NCBI GenBank assembly: GCA_012295275.1
Contig: CM022673.1
Coordinates: forward strand, 8,605,311-8,669,310
Source of the DNA: Chrysomallon squamiferum
Taxonomy: Eukaryota > Mollusca > Gastropoda > Neomphalida > Peltospiridae
Reading direction: 5' to 3'
DNA: 64,000 nucleotides
Made by a program: the position numbers and the translations under genes. The notes under the pieces were generated by a model that saw only the letters and a program-made list of their open reading frames with translations, was not told the origin of the DNA and searched no databases. The stretch's first letter is position 1, and every line of letters starts with the position of its first letter. Below are positions 47,430 to 59,777 of this stretch, in pieces.

Positions 47430-50400
47430 GTCTGCACCACCAAAAGAAAGAAAAGCAAACTGATATACACAATTACATCACGAAAAATTGTATCAGAAAT
47501 ATTTTATAATCCTTTGTTCTTAAATGTCATTATTAATTAAAACTGGATGCCAAAAATCTAATAAAATTTAATTTGGAAGTATAAAGAATATATTTTGAGC
47601 ATTTCTTCATAATACCCAACATACACTTTAATTATTTATTAATTTATTATAGCCAGCATCTGTTAGTACTAAAACATCTTGTCATCAAACAAATATTCAT
47701 TCAAGAAGTTTCATGTCTAATCCATATTTAATTTTTATGGATGCAGTCCAGGAGTTTTTATCATTCATCTATAAATAATATAGTTCAACATTTAGCATTA
47801 TCTCACAGTGAAAAATTAATGTTGTGTTATATATTGCCATTTGCAAAGAGGTGAAAATGCAGAAATTGGTATTTTAGTGGATTTTTTATTATAACTGGAC
47901 TGAGAATTATAAAAATGCTGTCAATAATAATCATAATAATAATAATAATAAAGCCTAATCTAGCATCTTAGCTGAATTCTGTCATATAGTTCCATTCAAA
48001 ATTAACCCTTGTATCCTGTCCCAGTAAAATGGCATTTCATAGTGATACCATTTCCTTTAAAATACCACACAGCCTCATACAAAACAATCATACCCAAAAT
48101 CAGTGATATTTCATTGTGTTGTTTATGACATTGTGGTGTCCAATACATACAGGTGTAATCTGTTTTGTCAGCCAATGTATTTGAATAATTGCAAAATCTT
48201 AAGATAAATATATATAAAAAAAAAAAAAAAAAAATAACAAAACAACAACCTACAAAGTACAGTATTCATTACATTTTTCAGACTACAATGCTGATTGTCA
48301 TATTGTATACATATCACTTCTGCTGAGATAAGCTTCTGGAATTTTACCACATGTTGACAAATGTTAGGCTGTCACAAAAGAGAAAGCTCCAAAAATATAC
48401 TTTTTTTTTTATCTGATTGCTAATTATATATATGATGGATGAGTGGTCTCCATTGGCGATTAGCTGTGCCTTGGGCATCATCTGGACAAGTGGTTAGGTG
48501 CACTGAGGTGAAAATTCAGTCAGTTGAGACCAAAAGATGTATGGTTCCTCTGGACACTTGTTACGGTCATTTGAGTTGAACCCTGGACAAAGGTCACCTG
48601 AGGCTGTCAATTGTTCTCTTTACTACATACTTAAATATTTATTATTAATTCAGTATCAGTTTTAATACCAATATTGTTAAAAGCACTTGACTTTATATGT
48701 TGGGTTTGGGAGAGGGGGCTCTATCTTAATGACAGACTACAAATAAAATGTAGAGTACTGGGCTGAGTGGGGCATGATGGGTTATTTCCTGGTCTGGCCA
48801 CTTTTCCTGAAACGGTAAATGTATAGGAAAAGATAAATATGAAAGATCTCTTGGTACCAGTAGGTAACAGTTGTGCTTAGAATGGCAGCAGTGGGTTTTA
48901 TTCTCTGAATCATAGATATTGTTGTGAAAATTTAAATCGTCTCTAAGCAGATATTCATCTTTTGTTTGCTTATTTATTTTGCATGTTATCAGATTAAAAT
49001 GTTTCTAATGGCATTTGTGTAACTTCTGTAATATTGGTGTAATGTGTGTGAACTCTGTTTTAGTTTTACTCCACTCAGCACATTTTAATTATTTAACTAC
49101 AAAAACAAAAAAGTGAATCAGGTGAAAGAAAGAAAAATTTAACTAAACATTCAGAGTAACATGAAAAATAAAAATTTGTTTTGCAAACAAGTTTTCCTTT
49201 ATGATAGTTTATTTGCCAGCTCTGATATGTTAACAAAAGCTATTTTTTCTCATGAAGTAGTTTGTTGTGAGGGCAAACAAACATGTCATATTCTTTGTCC
49301 TCTGAGACATTGTTACATATCTCTGTACTAAATGTAGTAGATTCCTCATGAGTTTTTTTCTTTTTCTATTATATTTTATTTTTAGCAAAGATTGGTCACC
49401 ATTGAAAAACAAAAAACAAAGATTAAAAATATTTTTTATTAATAATATGTCATATCTCTAATATTTTTTCTATTTTAGCTGTATTAACAAAGACATAACA
49501 AATTTATTGTGCAAAAAAAACCATTTGTTAATGACAGACAGGCATAAAACATCCATAATTTCAATTATATTTTTTATTCCTGTGTAAAAAAAATCTTACA
49601 ATTAAAAAAGGAAAAATCTGTGCTTCAATAAATCCTGATCAGACTGTAACTTTATTGTCAAACTTTATTATTAATAAAGATTTCACAGAATGGCAAAATA
49701 AAATATTAGGAAGTATATGAAATGGATTTACATAATTTGTTAACATTACGAACAAAGATTCGAGAAATAATATGCAGGTACAATTCCACTTTAATAAATG
49801 TGGTATAAAAATAAATTCAAAATTATCTGTAATATATCTTTCTTCTTTATCTGTGTTTGGGAAGGACTTACTTTGTACTTGTTGTATATCAGTTACTTTG
49901 ACAAATAATGTTGTTAATCTTGCGACAGTAATAAACAACTGTTTATCTCGGCCCACAGACCCACTGACATACCAAGTGTGATTCTTCTTAAAAGTACAAA
50001 CTGGTATACAGAGCAGCCACGCACGAGTCATTGATAAAGTACATGATATCATTTCTCATTGTTTGTGGTGAAGGTTAAAACCCAGACAATTCTCTGTAAA
50101 TTGTGTGAGAACTTGTTCATATTTGGCACATACACACACACACACAAACTCAGCCATTTCTTCTTGACGAAACTCATTTGTTTCATCTTAAAGTGATGTG
50201 CTCAAACCATTTTCTCAAATTCTGTATCCTTTTCAGATTTTGTAAATTTCAGATAAAATTACTTCACGAGTTTTAGCTTGAAAATGTAGTCTGCATTGTT
50301 ATCCTTATATGAATAGGCTTTGTTGGTATAATATTTGTATCTAAATGGGTTTTATTGGGTGTGTTTTTTTTTTGTATATATGTATGTAAATGTGTCTCTG

Positions 50401-51293
50401 TGCTTGCACACATTTGTAAAGCATCTTAACCTTTTGTGTTTAATCCATTCTTATTTATTATTTGTTTTATTATCATCTAGAAATTATATTCATAAGTCTT
50501 ATTGCATTTGAAAGTGAATAAAATAATAAATGGAGAAAAGTACCTGGCTTTTTGAAGTTTTATATATGTGAAAAAGACACCTTGTATATAGCATTCTTTG
50601 TCACAGAACAGCACATATAAATGTTTTAGTAACTTTCAGAATGTAGACTCTAAATGAATGAATAAAATTAATTCTTTTAAAAAAAAAATTATATAGTAAC
50701 ATCATTTATTTTAAACAACAAATAGGTACTCAGTTTTTATACCTGGCATTAATATTATTAATTAGGATACAATTGACTTTAATAAATAATAATGTCAAGT
50801 TAGTTCAGTAATGACATCATACAGAGTTAAGTAATTGTGGTCCAACAAGAATTAATGGTTAATCTGTTGTTGTGCAGAGAATAAAATCATTAAATTACAC
50901 CAAAGCATTGAAAAGACCTTGAAAATCCTCTGAGTGGTTAGTGGCCTGATTATCAGCCAATAGGATTGTATGTTGCTCAAGATAACCCATTTTCCAGCCA
51001 ATCAGATTCATGGTCTGAACTCCAAGTCAGTGGATTGTTATGTCACATGTTTTCATGAGATTTATCTTGGGACACATTTTGTTAATGATAATTTTATATA
51101 TACAAAGGCCAAATACCATAAAAATAAAGGGAAAAAAATGGTACAAAATGTGTTATTGCCTAAAAGAAAGAGAATTAGAAAATAATGATTATATTTTACT
51201 GTCAGGATCAGAAAAGTTTTCAGAAAGTGAGAAGCAGAAAAGTTGTAAGCTTTTCTGTCCATGACGGTAAAAGAGGAATTATAAAAATGAGAG

Positions 51294-51367
<74 letters not shown>

Positions 51368-52283
51368 CAAAGACTTGGGGAAGAAAAAAAGGAAGAAATC
51401 ATTTGCATGGAGAAGTTGCTTTGATACTGGCTTGATAATTAACAACTGTCAAGTACCTTCTCATACAATAAACTACTGGTAATACACAACTGTAATTTAT
51501 AGAGCTGAATTCATACATAATAATTGTGTCATAAAATGCAAACAGCAGGATATGCCTGACTTTCAAAATATAGATCAGAAGATCTTATGATTAGTGTCCC
51601 TGTGTAACACGCAGTAATATTTTTCACTTCAGGGGTTTATACACTGTGAGATATTTTCTGACATTAGATACCTGTGGTGTGTATGTATTGAGGTATGTAA
51701 GTAAGCCTTAGCATACACAGTATATTGTATCAGTAATGTTCTAAATAATAATTCTTTACAAAACACACATACACAGAGAACTTTTAATTAAAAGGAAAAA
51801 CATGTTTTATTTACAGTCCTGTTTTTATTGGATTTAGAGAAAATGTATCTGCAAGAAAATCATCAATAAAACATTAATTATGATTATTATTGTTATTACT
51901 ATTATTATTATTATTATTAATGTAACCATTGGCTAGAATTAAAAAATAAATATACATGTATTTAAGTCTGGAATTAAAGTGTAGACATTTTGACCTAATT
52001 TCGCCTGGACATAAAATGTAAATATTTATGCCTATAAAAGGTTAGACTGAAATGTAAATATAGTTATTAACACAGTTTGAACTAAATACTATGCTAAGCC
52101 TCAGTTGCCCCGATATTGTTCTACTAGTGTTTTGTCAATTAATCCATGCACCACATAGTCACAGCATTAATCTTTTCGTCATAATTATTATTAACTGAAT
52201 TACTCCACTGTTATTAGTATGTATATAGAAAGGGGTATATGTGTTTTGTATGCATTTGATTGGTATAACTGTTTGAGTGTGTG

Positions 52284-52318
<35 letters not shown>

Positions 52319-55300
52319 GTGTGTGTTTCAAAGAGAGTTGTAAAGTTGTATGTAAATTATCTGTGTTTTTATTTATTGCATAGTAAATACAAATGGTTAC
52401 TGTTTGTTGAAGTTGTATATCAAGTTTAGATTAGACAGTTAAAACAATAATATATCAGCTCAGTGTGTGTGTATGTTTTTTTATATGAGTTAGAGAGAAG
52501 AAGAAGAATCAAATAATATATTTTGGTTATAAACAAAACTTAATAAAAATCAGTCATTTAAAACAAAAGAAAAAAGAAAAAATGTATCATATAATTATTA
52601 CTTCTTTATTTCACTCTGTTATTATTTTGGAAAATGTCCAGGTCAGTTAACACTATGTGCAAAACTAGCATGTTTCTCAGTCTATCATACCTGTCTGATA
52701 TCACTTCAGCCTTGAGACTAAAATGTCATTAATTTTCAATCAAGTTTGACACAATCAGCATTTGTCTAGCCTGCCTTTACTGTGACATACACAGTGAATT
52801 TTATAGTTCATAATCCTAGCCTTGTGTGCTTAAGTGTGTGAAATGTGGTATGTTTTTAATCTTCTGCATGGTGTTTAATGCATCATTATTTGTATATTTC
52901 TGTACAGGACTAATCTTAATGGTGCTGTTTTTATTAACAATTTATTTTACTTGATCAAAGTCTCAATGGGTACTGGTGAAAATGTCGGTGTGCTTTATGT
53001 CAAAAGTGACCATATAAATTGTCTGAAACTGGCATTTTATTGATCCAAAGCAGAAATAGTTTAAAGCTAACAACAGAATTTGCTCTAGCTGGAGGCATGA
53101 CAGATTACTGGATCTGTCTTCCTGAGTGAGGCCAGTGTTTTGTTTCCTATTCCGGTCACTGCTCCACAAAAGTATAGTGATCAGTTTCAAAAATTAATTA
53201 ATGGACATGGCCTGTGAGAAGGTGCATGCAAAAATTAATTATTGTTAATTAGTGTGAATAGCCTGGCAGCAGAAGGTTTTATTACTGGAATTTACATAAT
53301 AATAATAATAATAAAAACAACAACAACAACAATGATAATAATAGTAATACAGCTGACACATAATATAAATAAGTTTAATAAAATGAGTCTTTAACATTAA
53401 ATATTATAGCTTATAATACTGTAGCTTTTTTATCTTGCTCTGAAAGTTGTTGTTATTAATTTATATATACATTATTTTAAAGTTTCTGTCTAGAAAGTGT
53501 TCAGCTCTTTGATATATTTAATGACGATACTTATTTTCTGTTCTTTAAGTAATTATTAAGTATATTAATATTATTTATGTAATAACAACAATATTTTAAT
53601 AATAATTGAAATTTTAATAATACTAGTCATAATCGTAATAAAATTGTAACACTAATAACAATAATACTAACTGACAATAATGATAAAAAAATGACAATAA
53701 CGAGAACTATAATATAATCCCCACGAATAACATGGTTATGTTTACAGTAGTGTTAAGGCCAAGACAAGTCAATTCAACATTTCTTGGCTTAAGCTTGTCA
53801 CTGACTCATTAACACCAGAATTAGTTCATGACCTGTTGTGTCTGCTGCCAAGAATACCTCCAATAAAATATTTTAAAGCTGCAGGGTTATCACAAAAGAG
53901 AGTTCTGTAACCTGCTTCAACCATTGTGTTCCATCAGGATTTTATGATCAATATCGGGCCATGCATGCCTGGTTAATTATTTCAATTAATGGCTTAGTTC
54001 TAGTCAGTCCATCTGGGGTATGCGTACGTCTGATTAACAACTGGAGAAGATGAATACATTAGATGCGATTGTTCTAGCTGTTTGTGTGTGTGTTCGTGGT
54101 TTTATTTATTTTATTTTTGAAACTGATGTGAAATTCAAAAAATAAAGAAATTATATGCGTCTTTGTGATCTTTGTTCCTCTGTGTATGTGCCTGTTTGTG
54201 TGTGTGTATGAGTGAATATATCTGTTAGTATATATATATATATATTAATTTTACTTTTTTGATAATATTAATGTTTTTATTTTTTGACATCAGCAGCAGG
54301 TTATATATAGCTGCTGCTGTTAAAAATATTAATATTATCTATCAAAAAAGTTTGATTTAAAATCAATGTTTATTAAAAGTTAAAGTTTAAAAGATCACAC
54401 ATAAAATACATCATGTATGTTGAAATATTAACTTTATTGCGTATGTCTATAAGCAATATTCATTGCACATGTTCTTTTGTTTGTTCCGAATTTCAACCCC
54501 TTTCACTGCATTTGTCACCAGTATGTTGGTAGGTCACTGAACTTAGGTTTGTGAAAAAAACAAAAAACAATGAGGGCACATATTGAACTAAAGGTTTGCC
54601 TTTAGTAAAGTTCAGATTTTGTATTTATTTTAATTTAATTTTTTTATACTATATTAATTTGGTTATATTTATTTTCTTCTTCTTTTTCTTTTCAGAAATA
54701 TTTTTAATTGTTATAACATGAAAACTAAGACTCAAAATGACCAGTTCTGATACTGAAAGTTATGATAGTTTTGGTGTCTGAACAATTTGTCAGAGGTGTT
54801 GCTTGAAGGGGTTATTATTTAGTGAAAAATAACTGAGGTGTTAAATTGATCTGATGCCTGAAATGTAAAAATAATTGTTTCACACCAGTTATGTTAAATG
54901 ACTTGATACCTGAGATGTTAAAATGATTTGGTATCCAGGTGTTATATTGATTCAGTGCCTAGATGTTACAATAACTTGGATGTTTAGATATTAAATTGAC
55001 TCAGTGCCTAGATGTTATAATAACTTGGTTGTTCAGATATTAAAATGACTTGGTGCCTAGATGTTATAATAACTTGGGTGTTTAGATGTTAAAATGATTC
55101 AGTGCCTAGATGTTATAATAACTTGGTTGTTCAAATATTAAAATGACTTGGTGCTTAGACGTTATAATAACTTGGTTGTTTAAATATTGAACTGACTCAG
55201 TGCCTAGATGTTAAAATTATTTGTTGTCTAGATGTTAAAATGACTTTTGGTGGTTAGATATTAAAATGATTTGTTACTGAGATTTTAAAATGATTTGGTT

Positions 55301-55727
55301 GTCTAGATAAAAAAAATTACTTTGTGAGGAAGATTAAAAAATCTTGTTACTGAGTTTCTTTGTGGAGAAAAAGAAAAAAAAAGATATGTGACTAAGATGA
55401 AAAGTTTCTTTCATTGACAAAATGTTAGTATAGGTGTCTGGAATGAAAAAAAACTTGTTCCTAAAATGCAAATAATTTTTGAACCATTGGTTGTCATATC
55501 TTAAAAATAGTTTATTTTCAGGACAGTTGAAGTATTTGAGTGCTGACATGTAAAATGAATTGTTTTATATCTTGTATCACTGTTTTCAGGTGATTTATTA
55601 AAGAACACAGCTGAATTTCTTGACACAATCCTTGATGAAGATGAAGAATTGTGTTTATCATGGACCTCTCAGGAATTTGTTGAATCTTTGTTGGAGGCTG
55701 TCAAACAAATTGGGTTTGTCCTGATAT

Positions 55728-55762
<35 letters not shown>

Positions 55763-55890
55763 TTTTTTATTTTTTTATTTTTTTTTGTATTATATTATAA
55801 ATATACACATTCATAAATAATATATAATACTATCAGAGAATGTGTCTTTATTTTTTTTGTATTTATTTAATATTACTTTATCATTTTTTA

Positions 55891-55930
<40 letters not shown>

Positions 55931-56266
55931 TTATTTTTTTTAAAATTTGTTTTACAATTCAGTTTTTAAAAACATTACTAGTAAAGGTTATACCTTTCAC
56001 TGGATTTGTTTTTGCTTATGAAATTAATTATAGTGTTGGTAACTGAATACAGAATTAATGTGTTTCTTATCCAGTTATGTCCTATATAAACTTTACACTG
56101 ATATTTGATTTAATATTTGTAGTAATGTCTTATTCAAGAATATTGTTTCCATCATTATTTTGATGTTGCATTATTTATGAATGATGAAACATCAAATGTA
56201 TATTAATTTAAATATTTCAGTAATTATATTACAATTTTTATTATTGTTGTTGTTGTTGTTATTGTG

Positions 56267-56323
<57 letters not shown>

Positions 56324-58864
56324 ATTATTATTACTATTATTATTATTATTATAGGTACACCCATAGTGACACCCTGGAAATATTTCTCCATATCTTCCAG
56401 TTACTTTCAACATCTGAAAAAGGTGTTCAGGCCATAGGTATGTAAATAGAAGTGAAAACATTTCATTTATTTCAGGAGCAGATTGATAAAATAGTGTCAG
56501 TGAGTAGCATTGCTCATCTGAGGGTTAAGGGTTGCAGAATTGATATTCTACTTCATTCCAACTGTTTCTTCCCATTCCAAACAGTCCCTTATTGTGTCAG
56601 ATTTACCAATTTTCTCTGAGAACATGTAGTTTAATTTAGCTCAGTTGTTAGTGGTTAGATATATATATATATATATATATACCAGGCTTTCTCCAGTTTC
56701 AAAGATGTTACAGATACATTTGGTAAGTGCTTTCCAGATGATGGAAAATTTTATACAAAACATTCCTTACTAAGAACTAATATAAGAACTTAATATTCAA
56801 GCTTTAAATAATTAAAATAAACAGGTTAACATTAATTTAATTGCTAGAAATGTAAAAATTAATGATCTTCAGAAGCAGAACATAAACTTTTAAAAGAGAA
56901 AAAAAAAAAAAAAATTTATTATTATTATTTTTTTTTTTTTTAACAGTTGCTTGTTCAGATGATATTTTGGTTCCATTACTGAAATATCTGATGGGAATGT
57001 GTGAGTATGAGATTGTTGGTCTTGATGGAAGAGAGAGTTGTCTTTCTTCAGCTCTTTCTGTTCTCAATGTTCTGCTGACATCATCAGAGGATGCAGCTGA
57101 CAAATTAACATCTGGTTAGTGAACATGCTTCAAAAAATAGTAGTAATATTTGTTAAGGATTTTTCAAAACACAAAATACAACAACAGCAATAATAGAGTT
57201 TAAAATTTTTTTTTTTTTTTTAAATGTTCATTGGATTATGGATGCTTTGGAGAAAATAAAGGGAAGTAATTTTATCATCTTCATAAACTTCCATTTTGGA
57301 AATGTTGGAAGGGAAACAACTCTTAATAGTTTACTGTTGCAATACAGTGACTATTTTTAAAAAATAAGCATAACATCTATTTGTCGTATTTCCTTTCTTT
57401 TTTTTTTTTTTTTTTTTTTTTTTGAAATTATCAATTTTGAAATGTATTTATCAATTTAGAAAAAATTATTGTTAATTTTCAGGAGCATAGTAGAGAAATA
57501 ACTTAACTTTATTTTTTTCACTGATTTATCTTATTTTCACACTTAATTATTGATATCCAGCTGTTATTGTAATTTTTGCCAATTTATTCACACAGTTAAA
57601 TTATTAAATTTTAATTCATCCACATTTCCACCATTACAGAGCCTGATTTTATTCGATGCCTACTGAAAATTCTAGAACCTGCCTTCGAACATCTCCATCA
57701 AGAACTTGAAGACAGCAACTCAGAATCAAATGAAAATCCTGGAGTGGAAGCCAATCAAAGTAATGGTAATGCATTATCAGATCATACAGCTGAAACTTCA
57801 GTAACTTCAGAAACTTCAGTAACCAGCAGTTCCTCTAGAAGTGAAGAAGAGAATGGAAAGAAGGCAGACAACTCCTCACAAGACAAAAAGTGTGATGTGC
57901 AGAGAATGAGAATTAGCACACTCTGCAATGTTCTCTCTAGCTGTCTTTCTGACTTCATCTTAGCCCTTAAACCTGTAAGTTTATATTTCTGTTTTTATGT
58001 CTGGGTTTTTTTTTTTTAATTAATTTATATATACTTGATTAGAATCAAACTTTCCATAGTGTTCTCTCTAGTGTTTTTCTGAATTTATGCTAACCCTTAA
58101 ACCCTTAAACCACTAAGTTGTTGTTTTGTTTTGTATATTTGTCTGTCTGTTCTATTTTTATTTTTATTTTTATTCACTTTTCTTTGCTTTATTTTGTTTT
58201 ACTTTATTAGGACTTGCACCTAGATTTAAGACAATATTTTTCTTCTCTTATATCATCATAATGGAAAGAATCCTTTTGTCTAAGCCAGCCATAATTCAGT
58301 GTATTAATTTCCAAGTTTTGTTTAACAATAAAACAGATCATTAAATTCCTTTACTCAGCTGGAACTACTTGTTACATCAATCTACAGATATACCACTCTT
58401 TATCTAAATAATTTTATAGTTTTTCTTACCTTTGAAGGAATTATTTTATTTCTCGGGTATAAAAATCTATTTATTTCAGTATCTATTTCCCATGTTTCCA
58501 AATGAATCGAATATCAAATTTCTAATCAGTTTTTGTAATCTTGCTTACCTTTGTTTTGAACTATTTTGATTTTCAGGTAGAAAAAGTTCTAATTTCAATA
58601 TTTACTTCACAGGTTGAAGATGAATCAGACATCAACCAGGCACTGTTTTTGCCAGTGTTGAGGTATCTGAACAACTCGTGTAGTAGACAAAGAATCAACT
58701 ACATGTTGCGTTTGCTGGGCGACAGTGAGCTGAATTCATGCATAGAGAATCTGAAAATGTTAGCTGACAGATACAACCAGACCAGACTGGCAGGAATCAT
58801 TGCCAGCTACATGAGTGGCAACCCACTTGAACGTTCCAATTCCCTCATTGAAGATATCACATAG
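39889..58864 (+). CDS. SAAL1: SAAL1 (serum amyloid A-like 1) armadillo-fold protein
   Basis: Family: the SAAL1/SPACIA1 proteins, armadillo-like helical repeats, linked in mammals to cell proliferation, with no known enzymatic activity. Exons: 39889-39898, 40638-40780, 41988-42095, 42698-42781, 43154-43233, 45447-45506, 45730-45845, 55590-55713, 56355-56437, 56947-57114, 57640-57974, 58613-58864. The borders follow GT-AG and sum to 521 codons including the stop. The first exon is inferred: ATG AGT GCA G before GTGATT, joining to AT CAT GAT to give [18 protein letters not shown]. Diagnostic matches are [53 protein letters not shown] and [17 protein letters not shown]. Exon 11 carries a Ser/Thr/Glu-rich insert ([14 protein letters not shown]) that makes the protein longer than human (about 474). 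Intron 7 is 9.7 kb and repeat-filled. Confidence 0.93.
42280..42420 (+). mobile_element. Gastropod-type SINE body in SAAL1 intron 3
   Basis: The ordered blocks catt gggctatttttcc, ttccaactcagtg, aaaggccatgatat and gtttatggcaaggtg match the body of the repeat family I associate with gastropod genomes. The copy is diverged and lacks a clear 3' tail. Confidence 0.6.
43272..43437. repeat. (TTTTA)n-like simple repeat
   Basis: Irregular TTTTA/TTTAA units followed by a GTTT run (43419-43436) immediately after SAAL1 exon 5. Confidence 0.9.
43745..43815 (+). mobile_element. SINE fragment in SAAL1 intron 5
   Basis: The block gggaaggtgcatataaaaga followed by tgacttattgct matches the distal body of the same SINE family. 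Confidence 0.55.
43963..43998. repeat. (ATCC)n microsatellite
   Basis: ATCC tetranucleotides repeated about nine times. Confidence 0.9.
45846..46240. repeat. About 30-bp minisatellite starting at the SAAL1 exon 7 donor
   Basis: About 13 diverged units of roughly 30 bases. The unit reads gagtattcattctag followed by acagtttaccatct. The array begins at the donor itself: gtgagtattt at 45846 is the first unit's head, and tgtgagtatc recurs near 46214. Confidence 0.75.
46369..46438. repeat. (ATA)n/(TTA)n inverted trinucleotide tract
   Basis: An ATA tract (46369-46394) switches to a TTA/ATT tract (to 46438), so the halves are complementary and could form a hairpin. Confidence 0.9.
46640..46755 (+). 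mobile_element. SINE fragment in SAAL1 intron 7
   Basis: Blocks tctccagttctaaccagtg, actcacaaatgattaataaa and gaggaagatatatataaaaa follow the order of the SINE body found at 42.3 and 43.8 kb. Confidence 0.45.
47159..47426. repeat. Cluster of three long A/T homopolymers
   Basis: Poly-A at 47159-47191 and 47229-47255 and poly-T at about 47399-47426. Such runs are prone to length error in assemblies. Confidence 0.9.
48440..48950 (+). mobile_element. Two SINE-related fragments in SAAL1 intron 7
   Basis: At 48440-48620 a tRNA-like stretch (acaagtggttaggtgcactg and a later tggttcctctgg) suggests a SINE head. At 48750-48950 the blocks atgggttatttcctgg, gaaagatctcttggtacc and ggcagcagtgggttttattc match the body and distal part of the gastropod-type SINE. 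Confidence 0.45.
50930..51065 (+). promoter_or_regulatory. Twin CCAAT-box cluster in SAAL1 intron 7
   Basis: tcagccaatagg and ccagccaatcag lie about 45 bases apart, each a good NF-Y site, with a cacatg E-box-like hexamer about 45 bases downstream of the second. The stretch is less AT-rich than the rest of the intron. It could be an intronic enhancer or cryptic promoter. No transcript start is evident. Confidence 0.3.
51289..51365. repeat. (GA)n microsatellite
   Basis: A GA tract of about 75 bases with one phase slip. Open frames through it are low-complexity artefacts. Confidence 0.95.
52276..52327. repeat. (TG)n microsatellite
   Basis: A TG dinucleotide tract of about 50 bases with slips. 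Confidence 0.9.
53195..53290 (+). mobile_element. SINE distal fragment in SAAL1 intron 7
   Basis: Blocks ggcctgtgagaaggtgcatg and agcctggcagcagaaggttt match the distal body of the gastropod-type SINE. Confidence 0.5.
54253..54351. repeat. Imperfect 100-bp foldback
   Basis: The left arm (54253-54299) begins acttttttgataatattaat and ends cagcagcag. The right arm (54311-54351) begins ctgctgctg and ends atcaaaaaagt. The arms pair along most of their length, with an insert of several bases in each, around an 11-base loop. It could be a MITE remnant or a hairpin transcript. Confidence 0.7.
54880..55315. repeat. 49-bp two-part minisatellite in SAAL1 intron 7
   Basis: The tgcctagatgttataata-type block starts near 54956, 55005, 55054, 55103, 55152 and 55201, a regular 49-base period. 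Each unit contains a related second half (acttggttgtttagatatta), so the basic module is about 24-25 bases. Less regular half-units extend both sides. Confidence 0.85.
55728..55765. repeat. (ATTT)n tract after SAAL1 exon 8
   Basis: ATTT tetranucleotides begin about 15 bases after the weak donor GG|GTTTGT at 55713/55714. Confidence 0.9.
55892..55931. repeat. (ATT)n microsatellite
   Basis: A TTA/ATT tract in SAAL1 intron 8. Confidence 0.9.
56240..56353. repeat. (ATT)n tract forming the SAAL1 exon 9 acceptor region
   Basis: A GTT/ATT tract of over 100 bases that runs directly into the acceptor AG at 56353-56354. Confidence 0.92.
56490..56725 (+). mobile_element. SINE-like sequence in SAAL1 intron 9
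   Basis: tttcttcccattccaaacag matches the SINE body block at 35.5 kb, and a tRNA-like tagctcagttgttagtgg lies near 56638. Both are diverged, and an AT tract interrupts at 56660-56681. Confidence 0.4.
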
Positions 58865-59742
58865 GGACAGGACCCAGGAGAGAATGCTTGTGTCTGTAAA
58901 TGAATGAATGAATGAATGCATGAGGGAGGAAGAGAATGATTTGAAAATAATAGAGTTCATTATGACTGCATTATGTAATTTATCTACAAAATAATATACA
59001 CACACTAACAAATTTACACCCACATACCCACAAATCTACACACACACACACAAAGATCTTCAAATATAATAAGATTTGTTTTGTTCTAGGAAAACCAGTT
59101 GTATTTTTATACAAAGCTGTAACCTAGTTTGAATGTCATATCATCAGTGATTTTGTATAGAAAAACCACAAGATTTCTATGGTGAAGGATATTCTACTTT
59201 TTCTTTTTTTTTAAATCACATTTACAGATTATTTTCCAAACATCACAGCTCAACATCAATTGAAGAATGCATGTATTATTTTGTTGTTTCATTTATGTTT
59301 GAATTTTTATTTTGGATAAGGCAGCATATGGTTTAAAAACAACTTTCTAATTGTCATATTTATATAAAATCAGAAAATAGTGAACTTACAAAACAAGTTA
59401 TTTATGAAAATAACTCCATAATCTGATAATGTGACAATAATGTTAACTATTTTATCAGGCCCCATCTGCTTTTAAATTAGAACTATCATTCAGATTTAGT
59501 TCATCTTATTTTAAATGACAATAATGTTCTATTATTTTTATTTTGTATATATAATACTTACACTGCTTTCAAACAAAGGATTATGCACTAACAATATAAC
59601 TCTTTGAAAGAGAAGTGGTATGAAGTTTTTAGTTAGAACTGGAAAAATACTGAAATAGAAAATGAAAGGTCATTTTGCATTTTAGAAAATCATCTCTACA
59701 CTTTATTCCATTTTAAAATAAATAAATAAATTATTATTATTA

Positions 59743-59777
<35 letters not shown>

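Noticed and set aside
51185-51445. Open frames of about 60-127 codons on both strands
   Set aside because: They are created by the (GA)n tract and encode Glu-Arg or Ser-Leu repeats.
54880-55315. CRISPR-like array with 49-base period
   Set aside because: The whole 49-base unit repeats, including the would-be spacers, so it is an ordinary minisatellite inside an intron.
56192-56461. Asn-rich open frame on the minus strand
   Set aside because: It reads through the (ATT)n tract and the antisense of SAAL1 exon 9.
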